A stretch of DNA of 41,054 bases from Bacillota bacterium (GCA_023422005.1 JAEZSC010000190.1:1-41054), one strand, 5' to 3'. Shown: positions 1-8,133, counted from the first letter of the stretch. Numbers and translations are program-made. Notes: generated from the letters alone by a model not told the origin.

Positions 1-36
1 CTGGCCTATCGGTTTGCCGACTACCGTATTTTCTAG
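1..36 (+). CDS. 3' end of an upstream gene, probably the partner ABC sugar permease
   Basis: An open frame enters from the left edge and ends LAYRFADYRIF-stop, 17 nt before the next permease start. In LplB/LplC-type sugar importers the two permease genes lie side by side, and a short charged or aromatic tail after the last membrane helix is usual for the LplB partner. The identity is inferred from position; only eleven codons are visible. Confidence 0.5.
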   Translation: MAYRFADYRIF

Positions 37-53
37 AAGAAAGGCGGCGCCAC

Positions 54-935
54 ATGCGCAGTTATAGCCCCAGTGAAAAACTATTCGATCTGTGCAACGC
101 AGCCATTCTGGTGGTCCTGTCGTTGACCTGTCTGCTCCCCTTCGTCAATGTGTTGGCCGTATCGTTGAGCACGTCCTCGGCGGCCAACGCCGGCGAGGTG
201 GGTCTTTGGCCCGTGGGCTTCACGCTGGAGTCCTATCAATTTGCCCTGTCCAGGGTAAGCTTTCTGAGGTCCATCGGCAACTCCTTCGTGCGCCTGGTGG
301 TTGGCATTTCCATCAACATGCTGCTGACGATCATGACTGCCTATCCGCTGTCCAAATCCAGCAAGGTGTTCCCCGGCCGCACGGTCTTCGCCTGGTTCTT
401 CGCTTTGACGATGATGATCAGCGGCGGCCTGATCCCGATGTATTTGGTCGTAGAGTCTACACAAATCAGCAATACGATTTGGGCGCTGATCCTGCCCTAC
501 GCTGTGCCGGTGTTCAACGTACTGGTGCTGCTGAGCTTCTTTCGCACCATGCCGGCATCCATCGAGGAATCGGCCATCATCGACGGCGCGGGCAGCTGGC
601 GCATACTGTTCCACATCTATGTACCGCTGGCGCTGCCGTCACTGGCCACGCTGATCATCTTCCAGGCTGTATTCCATTGGAACGAATGGCTGTGGGGCCT
701 GATTTTCATGGATAAGGTGACAAGCTATCCTCTGGCAACCTATCTGCGCAACGTGCTGCAGAACCCCAGCTTCGACACGCTGCGGCTGGACGAAATACAG
801 CAGTCGCTGCGGGTGTCCGGGCGCACGTCCCGCGCCGCGCAGATCCTGATCGGCATGCTGCCCATTCTCCTGGTCTATCCCTTCATGCAGAAGTATTTTA
901 TCAAAGGGCTTACGCTGGGTGGCGTGAAAGAGTAA
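54..935 (+). CDS. Carbohydrate ABC transporter permease (LplC/YtcP type)
   Basis: This is an inner-membrane subunit of a binding-protein-dependent sugar importer. The 293-residue protein has about six hydrophobic segments, beginning with AAILVVLSLTCLLPFVNVLA near the N-terminus. The cytoplasmic EAA loop that contacts the ATPase is visible around residues 173-200 (ESAIIDGAGSWRILFHIYVP, with the diagnostic E-A-x-x-D-G-A-G). The C-terminal ending YFIKGLTLGGVKE is typical of the family, as is the length. The start has an upstream GAAAGGCGG ribosome binding site. It follows another probable permease and is closed by a strong terminator. The solute-binding protein and ATPase are not in the window, so the substrate is unknown; oligosaccharides or uronides are typical for this group. 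Confidence 0.9.
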   Translation: MRSYSPSEKLFDLCNAAILVVLSLTCLLPFVNVLAVSLSTSSAANAGEVGLWPVGFTLESYQFALSRVSFLRSIGNSFVRLVVGISINMLLTIMTAYPLSKSSKVFPGRTVFAWFFALTMMISGGLIPMYLVVESTQISNTIWALILPYAVPVFNVLVLLSFFRTMPASIEESAIIDGAGSWRILFHIYVPLALPSLATLIIFQAVFHWNEWLWGLIFMDKVTSYPLATYLRNVLQNPSFDTLRLDEIQQSLRVSGRTSRAAQILIGMLPILLVYPFMQKYFIKGLTLGGVKE

Positions 936-973
936 GAAAGCACATCATACCATTCAATGAAAGACAGCTCATA

Positions 974-1007
974 AAACAAGCCTGCTTCCATAAGCGGGCT
1001 TGTTTTT
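974..1007. terminator. Bidirectional intrinsic terminator
   Basis: A 15-bp stem (974-988 with 993-1007, one T-G wobble) closes a CCAT loop. It begins with AAAA and ends with a T tract continuing to 1008, so it can terminate both the permease operon and the convergent kinase gene. Confidence 0.85.
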
Positions 1008-1015
1008 ACTCTATG

Positions 1016-1990
1016 TTAGGCCTGTCCGGTGCAAAGCAATGAATCCAGCTCAAACCAGTGTTCTGTCAGCCACAGCATTTCATCCCTGAAACGTTTTGGT
1101 ATTTCATCACATTCCTCAAAAAACTTCGGCTGAATCCACCACGGAGTTTCAATGCACCATGAGAGCCGCAAAGCGCCGGCAACATCACGCATGGACAATT
1201 CTGAATGCTGTGAATAGCCTTCACGGAAAGCGCATACCTTCCCGACGTTCATCGTACCGCCTTCTAACGCGAAGGACAGCACCGCTCTGCCTACATCATG
1301 CCAAATGTAGCTGTAACAATTTCGGTCGAAATCAACGATAGCCGATACACGATCCCCATGGAACAGGATATTGCCGGGTTGAAAATCCTCATGGGCAAAT
1401 CCTTTGGGGAAATGCTCAAAAAAGCCGGTGTTAAGACGCTTTAAGACCGGTCCCTGCGCAAGCAGGGCTTTCCTGTATTCAACCGGTGTGTCCTGCGTAC
1501 ATTGTATCATGCGGGCGTCAAAGCTTTCCCGCAGCCGATCCATCGTATAGCCGCCGAAACCGGGAAGGCTCTTGTCTGAAGGCTCAGGCAATTGCGCAAA
1601 CATCTTGTGCATTGCGGCGCAGGCACTGCCGAGGCTTCTCATCTGCGCTATCGTGACGGTTTCAGAACTCTCCGTTTTTCCAGGGCAAAATTCCATGACC
1701 ATATAGATTGTTTTTTCATCCAGCCAGCGGATGACACGTCCTGCGTTTTGCCATAGATAGGGACAGGGAAATCCCCTTTTTTCTAGTATGATCTGCCGCT
1801 GCAGCACAGACTCAATCCACTCGATCTGATCTCTTCGAAACCGCTGCGTGCTATATTGCTTGACCAAAAGCTCACCTTTGCCGGTGGAAACCTTCCATTT
1901 CATGTTCAGCAAGCCGCCTGACACGGGAGCAATTTGATAACAGGTTATTCCATAGCTTTTCTTTAAATCAGCTATTAATTTGTCTTCCAT
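1016..1990 (-). CDS. APH/CotS-like small-molecule phosphotransferase
   Basis: This 324-residue protein belongs to the aminoglycoside-phosphotransferase fold, which also holds choline/ethanolamine, homoserine and CotS-type spore-coat kinases. The glycine-rich N-lobe segment (APVSGGLLNMKWKV) is followed by the invariant-lysine strand LLVKQYS. The catalytic loop HEDFQPGNILF supplies H, D and N, and IVDFDR supplies the Mg-binding aspartate. All key kinase residues are present. The start follows GGAAGG on the minus strand. The gene stands alone, convergent with the permease and divergent from the deacetylase gene. The substrate cannot be told; an antibiotic-resistance role is only one of several options. 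Confidence 0.75.
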   Translation of the reverse strand: MEDKLIADLKKSYGITCYQIAPVSGGLLNMKWKVSTGKGELLVKQYSTQRFRRDQIEWIESVLQRQIILEKRGFPCPYLWQNAGRVIRWLDEKTIYMVMEFCPGKTESSETVTIAQMRSLGSACAAMHKMFAQLPEPSDKSLPGFGGYTMDRLRESFDARMIQCTQDTPVEYRKALLAQGPVLKRLNTGFFEHFPKGFAHEDFQPGNILFHGDRVSAIVDFDRNCYSYIWHDVGRAVLSFALEGGTMNVGKVCAFREGYSQHSELSMRDVAGALRLSWCIETPWWIQPKFFEECDEIPKRFRDEMLWLTEHWFELDSLLCTGQA

Positions 1991-2019
1991 CCCGCAACCT
2001 TCCGAACCATCTGCATCGC

Positions 2020-2048
2020 ATTATATAGTCTTTGCTTTCAACAGACAA
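2020..2048 (-). promoter_or_regulatory. Probable promoter of the phosphotransferase gene
   Basis: On the minus strand TTGTCT (2043-2048) and a perfect TATAAT (2020-2025) are separated by 17 bp, about 30 bp upstream of the start codon. Confidence 0.5.
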
Positions 2049-2058
2049 TGGAAACGGT

Positions 2059-2072
2059 CACACTGTAGTGTG
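2059..2072. promoter_or_regulatory. 14-bp palindrome in a divergent intergenic region
   Basis: CACACT-GT-AGTGTG is a perfect inverted repeat just upstream of the minus-strand -35 element. It lies between the divergent kinase and deacetylase genes, where a regulator operator would be expected. No regulator is assigned. Confidence 0.3.
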
Positions 2073-2174
2073 TCAAAACCAATCCTAAAGGCTCTCACTT
2101 TCCATCTCCCGGCAGGAAAACCACCGCCGACAGCCAATGAATATCGATGGAACAAACGCCAAGGAGGCAACCCG

Positions 2175-3059
2175 ATGCCCAAATATCTGATCATCAATTG
2201 CGACGACTTCGGCAGCTCTCACGCTGCCAACGAGGCCATCATGACGCTGCTGGACGAAGGAGCGGTCACGTCGGCCACCGCCATGGCGCCCTGCGCGTGG
2301 TTCCCAGAGGCCGCCGAATACGCCCGCACCCACCCGGACAAATGCGTGGGCCTGCACCTGACCTTCACCAGCGAATGGGACACCGTGCGCTGGGGGCCTG
2401 TGGGTGTTGAGGCCGTGGATTCCCTGGTGGATTCCACCGGCCGCTATTTTCCCCGGGATTGCCTGAGCGTGGAGAGCAAAGCCCGGCCCGAGCAGGTGCG
2501 CCGGGAGATTCTTGCGCAGCTGGCACTGGCCCGGTCGCTGGGCTTTGAGCCCAGCCATATGGACAACCACATGGGATCGCTGTACGGCGTGTGCGGCGTG
2601 CAGAGTTTTCTGGACATCGTGATCCCCATCTGCGCGGCCAACGGCTATCCCTTCCGGCTGCCCACACAATTCCTGCCCGGCGACGCCATCGGCGACCACC
2701 TTCCCCAGAGCGTCAAGGATTCCATGACGGCGCTCAAGGGCATGGCCGCGGCGGCCCGCGTGCCGGTGCTGGATTGCCTGCTGTCCCACGATTTCGCCGG
2801 CGCCGCCGGCGAGACCTATGCATCTTTCCGCGACCACATCATCGCCAAGCTACATACAATCCCCGAAGGGCTGCACGAAATCTACATCCACCCCGCCATG
2901 GATGGCTCTGAGATCCGCCACACGACATCCACCTGGCAGCGCCGCGTGTGGGAGTTTCAGCTCTTCCGCGACGAGGCAGTGCGCCGGGCGCTGGATGAAG
3001 CTGGGCTGACCGTGATCTCCTGGCGGGATGTACCCGCGCTGACAGCGAGCATTGCGTAG
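2175..3059 (+). CDS. ChbG/YdjC-family carbohydrate deacetylase
   Basis: This 294-residue protein matches the YdjC/ChbG metal-dependent deacetylases, which remove N-acetyl groups from chito-oligosaccharides or related amino sugars. The N-terminal IINCDDFGSS carries the paired aspartates (10-11). Candidate metal histidines lie in CVGLHLTF and HMDNHMGSLYG, and the C-terminal YIHPAM segment is typical. The start was chosen at the ATG preceded by AAGGAGG; the longer open frame upstream lacks a ribosome binding site. The gene lies 15 nt before the flavoprotein gene, so they probably form one transcript. The exact sugar substrate is not visible. Confidence 0.85.
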   Translation: MPKYLIINCDDFGSSHAANEAIMTLLDEGAVTSATAMAPCAWFPEAAEYARTHPDKCVGLHLTFTSEWDTVRWGPVGVEAVDSLVDSTGRYFPRDCLSVESKARPEQVRREILAQLALARSLGFEPSHMDNHMGSLYGVCGVQSFLDIVIPICAANGYPFRLPTQFLPGDAIGDHLPQSVKDSMTALKGMAAAARVPVLDCLLSHDFAGAAGETYASFRDHIIAKLHTIPEGLHEIYIHPAMDGSEIRHTTSTWQRRVWEFQLFRDEAVRRALDEAGLTVISWRDVPALTASIA

Positions 3060-3074
3060 ACAGGAGCGTTGCCC

Positions 3075-3737
3075 ATGAAAGTTCTCGCCATCAACGCCAG
3101 CCCACGGAAGAACGCCAACACGGCCACGCTGCTGGAGCACGCGCTGCAAGGCGCTTTGTCTCAGGGCGCCCAGAGCGAGCTGGTCCACCTGTATGATCTG
3201 GACTTCAAGGGCTGCGTGAGCTGCTTTGCGTGCAAGCGCAAGGGCAACGCCTGCAACGGCTTGTGTGCTGTGCAAGACAGCTTGACCGACGTGCTGCGGG
3301 CGGCGCTGGGCAGCGATGTGCTGCTGATGGGCACCCCAGTCTATTTCGGCGATGTGACCGGCGGGCTGCGCAGTTTTCTGGAGCGGCTGCTTTTCCCCAT
3401 CCTCACCTACAACGCCGACCGCCGCCGCGCTCGCGAAGTCACCATCGCGGCAGGCCTGCTGTTCACGATGAACGCGCCGCAGGAATACTGTGCCACAGGC
3501 TATCGTGAGTTGATGGAGAAACACCAGGGGCTGCTGCGGCTGCTGGGCGGCGGTTCGGAAACGCTGGCATGCTGCGACACCTGGCAGTTTCGCGACTACT
3601 CTCTGTTCGAAGCCTCGGGTATCGACGAGGCGCGGAAAGCCAGAGTGCGCGCGGAGCAGTTTCCGCAGGATTGCCGCAGGGCCTTCGAGCTGGGCGCACG
3701 GCTGACCATTCAGCGGCAGGAGCTGTTCAGCAAATAA
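3075..3737 (+). CDS. Iron-sulfur-flavoprotein-like NAD(P)H oxidoreductase
   Basis: The 220-residue protein has the flavodoxin-like NADPH-dependent FMN reductase fold. AINASPRKNANTATLL (residues 5-20) is the FMN phosphate-binding loop, and TPVYFGDVTGGLRSFLER is the second FMN contact. Residues 47-64 hold a compact cysteine cluster C47-x2-C50-x2-C53-x6-C60-x3-C64, close to the C-x2-C-x2-C-x(4-7)-C that binds the [4Fe-4S] cluster in archaeal and clostridial Isf proteins. Whether a cluster is bound is inferred. The ATG at 3075, preceded by CAGGAG, is preferred over the in-frame TTG at 3069. Its electron acceptor is unknown. Confidence 0.8.
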   Translation: MKVLAINASPRKNANTATLLEHALQGALSQGAQSELVHLYDLDFKGCVSCFACKRKGNACNGLCAVQDSLTDVLRAALGSDVLLMGTPVYFGDVTGGLRSFLERLLFPILTYNADRRRAREVTIAAGLLFTMNAPQEYCATGYRELMEKHQGLLRLLGGGSETLACCDTWQFRDYSLFEASGIDEARKARVRAEQFPQDCRRAFELGARLTIQRQELFSK

Positions 3738-3751
3738 AAGGAGCGTTGAAA

Positions 3752-3823
3752 ATGAAATTTAGCACGTGCATCGAACCATTGATGACGCTCTGGCGGTCAA
3801 AGAGAAGGTCGCTTTGTCTATAA
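3752..3823 (+). pseudogene. Possible remnant of a sugar-phosphate isomerase/epimerase gene
   Basis: A strong ribosome binding site (AAAAGGAG, 8 nt spacing) precedes an ATG that opens MKFSTCIEP, the typical N-terminus of TIM-barrel hydroxypyruvate-isomerase-like proteins. The frame ends after 23 codons. In the next frame the same DNA reads IDDALAVKEKVALSITG-stop (ending about 3832), which resembles the following helix of that family. This fits a gene reduced by an internal deletion with a frameshift. It lies directly downstream of the deacetylase-flavoprotein pair. A short real peptide cannot be excluded. Confidence 0.35.
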
Positions 3824-3850
3824 CCGGCTGACATTGTGCTTCAGCCTTCC

Positions 3851-3895
3851 AGCTCCGTTGTCCCGGCTTGGCCCGTGGTATGGCGGAGCTTTTTG
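3851..3895 (+). terminator. Intrinsic terminator after the deacetylase operon
   Basis: AGCTCCG (3851-3857) pairs with CGGAGCT (3884-3890) around a 26-nt loop and is followed by TTTT, GG and a further T run. Confidence 0.5.
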
Positions 3896-3931
3896 GTTTT
3901 TACATTTTTTGTTGAAAAAGTAAAAAAACAT

Positions 3932-3961
3932 TTGAACATTCAATTGATTATGTATTATAAT
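3932..3961 (+). promoter_or_regulatory. Promoter of the following hypothetical gene
   Basis: TTGAAC (3932-3937) and a perfect TATAAT (3956-3961) are 18 bp apart in an AT-rich stretch, about 90 bp before the start codon. Confidence 0.6.
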
Positions 3962-4049
3962 GATTCTAACATAATAAGCGCTATCCGCAAAGACAATAAA
4001 CATTAAGCAATCCGGTGCTGCCACGCAAAAATCGGCCAGGGGTGGAATC

Positions 4050-4511
4050 ATGAAGGAAAAGGAATTTTTGGACTGGATGCTGGATTCAGGCTACAACCAG
4101 AGCAAGATTCTGGGCTTCATCCAAGCCTGCAAAGAGATTGAGCGCCACGAGGGCAGCATTGAGGACCACTTCAGCGCCGACAGCGGGCGCGCGCTGCTGC
4201 GGCGGTTCCGGTACAGCGCGCTGGACCAGGCCAATGGCCGCAAACCCGCTCATGCCGTGCCGGTGGAGGGCGACGCCGTCAAGCAGACCGACGCACTCAA
4301 AAAAGCGCTGAAGTTTTATCTGGACTTCCTGACCTGTTCGCAGCAGCAGGCGTTGTTGCGCTCCGGTGAGCTGGCGGCTTCCAGCCGCAAGATTTACGCC
4401 AAACGCAAGCCGCGGCCCCTGAGTTTATACGACGCCAAGGATGAAAACGACAGCTATTACAGCCAGTTCCGACCCCATAGAAATGGCGCGGGCGAGAAGG
4501 ACGCAAAATAA
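4050..4511 (+). CDS. Hypothetical protein with an N-terminal helical SAM-like segment
   Basis: This 153-residue soluble protein is not assigned. Residues 5-55 (FLDWMLDSGYNQSKILGFIQ onward, then EGSIEDHFSADSGRALLRRFRYS) resemble the small helical domain with a WL-x3-GY-x(5)-I-x3-I pattern found at the front of several nuclease-associated and integrase-like proteins. The middle has a helix ALKKALKFYLDFLTC. The C-terminal third is basic and polar (RKIYAKRKPRP). It has its own promoter and is bounded by terminators on both sides, so it is a single-gene unit. The domain resemblance is by eye and weak. Confidence 0.6.
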   Translation: MKEKEFLDWMLDSGYNQSKILGFIQACKEIERHEGSIEDHFSADSGRALLRRFRYSALDQANGRKPAHAVPVEGDAVKQTDALKKALKFYLDFLTCSQQQALLRSGELAASSRKIYAKRKPRPLSLYDAKDENDSYYSQFRPHRNGAGEKDAK

Positions 4512-4525
4512 CACCAAAAGACCGC

Positions 4526-4555
4526 AAGGCCGCCTTATCCCAGGCGGCCTTGTTT
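4526..4555 (+). terminator. Intrinsic terminator
   Basis: A perfect 9-bp stem AAGGCCGCC (4526-4534) / GGCGGCCTT (4543-4551) with an 8-nt loop is followed by GTTTGGTT, closing the hypothetical gene. Confidence 0.8.
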
Positions 4556-4650
4556 GGTTGCATATTGGCCTATCATTATCTATAATCCCAATGTAAGCGC
4601 GGACGGCACGCCGCCCGCCGTTTCATTTTGTTTGCTTGAAGGAGTATGCG

Positions 4651-6396
4651 ATGAGGCTTATCGTTAACGGCCAATCGATCGAAGCTCAGGTAGCAGCCGG
4701 CGAATCGCTGTATGCGCTGCTGGCGCGGCTGGGATACCAGATCAGCGCTCCCTGCGGCGGCGGTGGGCGTTGCGGCAAATGCCGCGTGACCTGCGACAAC
4801 CCACTCCCGCCCAACGAGACCGAGCAGCGGCTGCTGGATGAAGCCAGCCTGCGCCGAGGTGTGCGCCTGGCCTGCAAAACAATGCCCATGGATGGGCTCA
4901 GCGTGCGCTTTGAGGCCCACAACACCCAGCGCGCCCAAATCGCTACCGCCGGCGTTTCCATAGCCTACGAGTTTTCTCCGGCAGTGGGCGAGCGCTGGGT
5001 GCGCCTGGAGCCACCGGCGCTGCACGACCAGACGGCGGACCTGGAGCGCCTGCGCGCCGCGCTGCACCTGCCGGAGCTCACCATGAACACCGCCATGCTG
5101 AGGGCGCTGCCCGCCGAGCTGCGCCGGGGCGATTGGCAACTGGGCGTGGCGCTGATGGGCAGCCGCGCCGTGGCGTGGAATCCCCGGGGGTTGTACGGCG
5201 TGGCTGTGGACATCGGCACGACGACGCTGGCCAGCTACCTTGTGGACCTGCGCACCGGCGAGGAGCTGGCCGTGGCCTCCTCACTAAACCCTCAAAAAGC
5301 TTTTGGCGACGACGTCATATCCCGGTGCGACGCGGCGCGCGGCGGCAGCCTGGAAGCGCTGCAGCGCTCCGTCGCAGCGGAGATCGATCGTCTGGTCGGC
5401 GAGCTGTGCCAGCGTGCCGGTGTGGACCGCCGCGATGTGTGCCACATGACGCTGGCCGGCAACACGGTCATGATGCACCTGTGCGCCGGTGTGAGCCCCG
5501 AAAACATCGCCCAATCGCCCTTCGTGCCGGCATGGACCGGCGAATGGAACTTGGACGCTGCCGACCTGGGCGTGCACGTGAGCCCCGGTGCTGTGGCAAC
5601 GCTGCTGCCGTGCGTGGCTGGATACGTGGGTGCGGACACCGTGGCCGCCATGACCGCCGCTGGCCTGCGGGAGGACGGCGAGCCCTCATTGCTTATCGAC
5701 ATCGGCACCAACGGCGAAATCGCGCTGGCCGCCGGCGGCGCGCTGTTCGCGTGTTCCACGGCGGCAGGCCCTGCCTTTGAGGGCGCCCACATCCGCAACG
5801 GCATGGGCGGCGTCACCGGCGCCATCAACCACGCCACCGTGGGCGAGGATATCCGCCTGGAGACCATCGGCGGCGCACCGGCCCGGGGCATCTGCGGCTC
5901 GGGCCTGTTGGACCTGATCGCCGGTTTCCTGGATGTGGACGTCATAGACGACACCGGCCGCATCGACGAGGACGCTGCGCCGGCCTGGCTGACCGTGGGC
6001 GAAAACGGCATCGCTGTGGACGCAGAACACGACATATGGCTTACCCGCCGCGACATCCGCGAGGTGCAGCTGGCCAAGGGGGCCATCGCCGCCGGCGTGC
6101 AGGTGCTGCTGAGGGAGGCCGGCGTGGCCGAAGGCGACGTGCGCCATGTCTACCTGGCAGGCGGCTTCGGCAGCTATATGGACAAGCGTTCCGCATGCCG
6201 CGTGGGGCTGATCCCCATGAGCCTGATGAACCGCACCGAAGCCGTGGGCAACGGCAGCGGCGCCGGCGCCAAAGCCGCGCTGCTGAGCAAGCAGGCCCGC
6301 GACGAGGCCTCGCGCTTGTCTCGAGCCGTGAAATACGTGGAGCTTTCCGCCCGGCAGGATTTTCAGGATCTGTTCATGGACTACATGATGTTCTAG
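4651..6396 (+). CDS. RACo/RamA-type corrinoid-protein reductive activator (2Fe-2S, ASKHA fold)
   Basis: The 581-residue protein combines a plant-type [2Fe-2S] ferredoxin domain (C35-x5-C41-x2-C44 and C75 in RLACKT) with a linker and an actin-like ATPase module. Phosphate-binding signatures are AVDIGTTTLASYLVDL around residue 190 and LLIDIGTNGEIAL around 350. Such proteins (COG3894, DUF4445) use ATP to reduce inactive Co(II) corrinoid proteins to Co(I) for methyl transfer, as in RACo of the acetyl-CoA pathway and RamA of methylamine metabolism. The ATG at 4651, with GAAGGAG 6 nt upstream, is preferred over an in-frame TTG at 4636. No corrinoid protein is adjacent. The nearest possible partner is the UroD-family protein at 12.3 kb, on the other strand. 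Confidence 0.88.
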   Translation: MRLIVNGQSIEAQVAAGESLYALLARLGYQISAPCGGGGRCGKCRVTCDNPLPPNETEQRLLDEASLRRGVRLACKTMPMDGLSVRFEAHNTQRAQIATAGVSIAYEFSPAVGERWVRLEPPALHDQTADLERLRAALHLPELTMNTAMLRALPAELRRGDWQLGVALMGSRAVAWNPRGLYGVAVDIGTTTLASYLVDLRTGEELAVASSLNPQKAFGDDVISRCDAARGGSLEALQRSVAAEIDRLVGELCQRAGVDRRDVCHMTLAGNTVMMHLCAGVSPENIAQSPFVPAWTGEWNLDAADLGVHVSPGAVATLLPCVAGYVGADTVAAMTAAGLREDGEPSLLIDIGTNGEIALAAGGALFACSTAAGPAFEGAHIRNGMGGVTGAINHATVGEDIRLETIGGAPARGICGSGLLDLIAGFLDVDVIDDTGRIDEDAAPAWLTVGENGIAVDAEHDIWLTRRDIREVQLAKGAIAAGVQVLLREAGVAEGDVRHVYLAGGFGSYMDKRSACRVGLIPMSLMNRTEAVGNGSGAGAKAALLSKQARDEASRLSRAVKYVELSARQDFQDLFMDYMMF

Positions 6397-6401
6397 TATA
6401 G

Positions 6402-6428
6402 TCGGCGGGGGACTATGTCCCCCGCCGA
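6402..6428 (+). terminator. Strong hairpin at the end of the activator gene
   Basis: TCGGCGGGGGAC and GTCCCCCGCCGA form a perfect 12-bp stem with a TAT loop five nt after the stop codon. There is no immediate T tract, so termination or 3'-end protection is inferred. Confidence 0.55.
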
Positions 6429-6897
6429 AGCCACCCCCTGTTAGTGATCAACTTTTTCTCTGATTTGCGTTGCCCGCTACCGCTCATGTCGCCAGCGGGC
6501 TCCTTAATCGTCTTCTCAAAATGGGTTGGTAAGAACGATAGTCGCCTGCAAGCGTGTTTTGCTGCGAGGTCCTTTTTCACTATAAGTTTCCTCGGCGGAA
6601 TGAATCCGCCGTCGGTAAAGAAACCCAGCATAGTTCTCCAGAAAATCAGTCCATTTCAGGGAAGGCACATGCCCTTTATCCATCAGGTCAACCAGCAAAC
6701 ACAGATTCCCGGTGGCGAGGGGAAATCAGCTAAGATTGCCGCATCGTTCCAATGCGGCAAGAGCAAAGAGTACACTCCGTAGCTGCAAGCCAGTTTATCC
6801 GGCCAAGGCAAATAAACGCCCAGCAAGAAACGAGTACAAAAGCCCCGCCATAGCGGTTCCGTCCCCATGAAATATGACGTGAGACGGACAAAATGAA
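6429..6897. other. Intergenic stretch without a convincing gene, with several hairpins
   Basis: No reading frame here has a convincing ribosome binding site, recognisable domain or codon use like its neighbours, and the base composition is closer to 50% GC than the flanks. Perfect inverted repeats occur at 6472-6478/6494-6500, 6593-6599/6605-6611 and 6736-6744/6752-6760 (TTGCCGCAT with ATGCGGCAA). The region may be degenerate DNA or a non-coding transcript; nothing was recognised among standard RNAs. The space usually held by rpoB after rplL is not used for that here. Confidence 0.4.
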
Positions 6898-6926
6898 GCC
6901 GCCCGGCGACATGCGCGGCGGGCGGC
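6898..6926 (-). terminator. Probable terminator of rplJ-rplL
   Basis: GCCGCCCG (6898-6905) pairs with CGGGCGGC (6919-6926). Read on the minus strand, the stem is followed by TTCATTTTG, about 85 nt after the rplL stop codon. Confidence 0.5.
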
Positions 6927-7009
6927 AACAAAAAGCATAAACAGGTCGTCTGAATCACCGACGATGCAACAACATCGGCAGCGAAAGGCGAAGGCAAAGC
7001 CGAAGTTTC

Positions 7010-7390
<381 letters not shown>

Positions 7391-7430
7391 TGTATATTCC
7401 TCCATTAACTAATTTTGTGTTGGCAGGCGC

Positions 7431-7964
7431 TTAGGCGCTTTGCTGTGCTTTCTGATCCTTGATGGCATTGAGCGCGCAAACCAGAGCCCGTGCGGGGCCG
7501 TTGAGCACGCTGACGAAGTTCGTGATGGGCGCGTTCATCGTGCCCAGCAGCTTGGCCACGAGCACTTCCTTGGCGGGCACCTTGGAGAGCTCTTCCACGC
7601 TGGCGGCGCTGATGGCCTTTTTGCCCACGAGACCGCCCTTGATCTTGAGCTTCTGAACCTTCTTCATTTGCTCTGTGAACACTTTGGCGGACGCGGTGGG
7701 GTCTTCATAGCTGAAGGCCACGGCCGTGGAGCCGGTCAGGAAGGGATCAAGACCCTGGATCTCCAGCTCGTCGGCAGCACGCTTAACCAGCGTGTTCTTG
7801 AGCACCTTGTAATCCACCTTGGCCTTGCGCAGCTGGTTGCGCAGCTCGGTCACTTCCAGCACGTTCATGCCGATGTATTCCACCAGCACCACGGAGCTGG
7901 CGCGGCTGAGCTTGTCCTTGATCTCGGCGACTTCCAGTACCTTCGCATCGCGATTGGCTGACAT
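7431..7964 (-). CDS. rplJ: 50S ribosomal protein L10
   Basis: The 177-residue protein anchors the L7/L12 stalk to 23S rRNA and represses its own operon. The N-terminal RNA-binding part (SSVVLVEYIGMNVLEVTELR, VDYKVLKNTLVKRA) and the C-terminal helix that binds L7/L12 dimers are both present. The ATG at 7964 has GGAGG about 11 nt upstream. The longer open frame runs back through the structured leader and is not coding. Expression is probably controlled by the L10 leader, attenuator and consensus promoter described below. Confidence 0.98.
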   Translation of the reverse strand: MSANRDAKVLEVAEIKDKLSRASSVVLVEYIGMNVLEVTELRNQLRKAKVDYKVLKNTLVKRAADELEIQGLDPFLTGSTAVAFSYEDPTASAKVFTEQMKKVQKLKIKGGLVGKKAISAASVEELSKVPAKEVLVAKLLGTMNAPITNFVSVLNGPARALVCALNAIKDQKAQQSA

Positions 7965-8002
7965 AGGTTGTTGTTCCTCCTTTCCCCTGAAGTCAGGGGT
8001 AC

Positions 8003-8036
8003 AAAAAACCCCTGTGCAAAGGAACAGCACAGGGGT
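8003..8036 (-). terminator. Attenuator hairpin in the L10 leader
   Basis: A perfect 10-bp stem ACCCCTGTGC/GCACAGGGGT (8008-8017 and 8027-8036) is followed on the minus strand by six T residues, about 40 nt before rplJ. A 12-nt direct repeat (CAGGGGTACAAA at 7994 and 8030) and a second CCCCTGA/TCAGGGG hairpin (7984-7999) may offer alternative pairing. Confidence 0.8.
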
Positions 8037-8127
8037 ACAAAGCTCTATACAGAAGCTTCCCAACCTCGGCAGGCAAAAATTTAAGCGGATCACCGCGCCT
8101 GCTGTCTGTAGCTGAAAACCTTTAAGC
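8003..8127 (-). promoter_or_regulatory. Ribosomal protein L10 leader
   Basis: The roughly 125-nt untranslated region between the promoter and rplJ carries paired segments and ends in an intrinsic terminator. This is the arrangement of the Bacillota L10 leader, where the L10-L12 complex binds its own mRNA and causes early termination. Assignment rests on position, structure and the terminator; no covariance search was run. Confidence 0.75.
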
Positions 8128-8133
8128 TCGCAA

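Noticed and set aside
1980..2174. Upstream extension of the ChbG-like deacetylase frame
   Set aside because: The AAGGAGG site directly before the internal ATG and the family N-terminus show that translation starts at 2175.
6444..6782. Plus-strand frame of 112 codons in the gene-free stretch
   Set aside because: No ribosome binding site, odd residue composition and no recognisable domain; minus-strand frames there are equally unconvincing.
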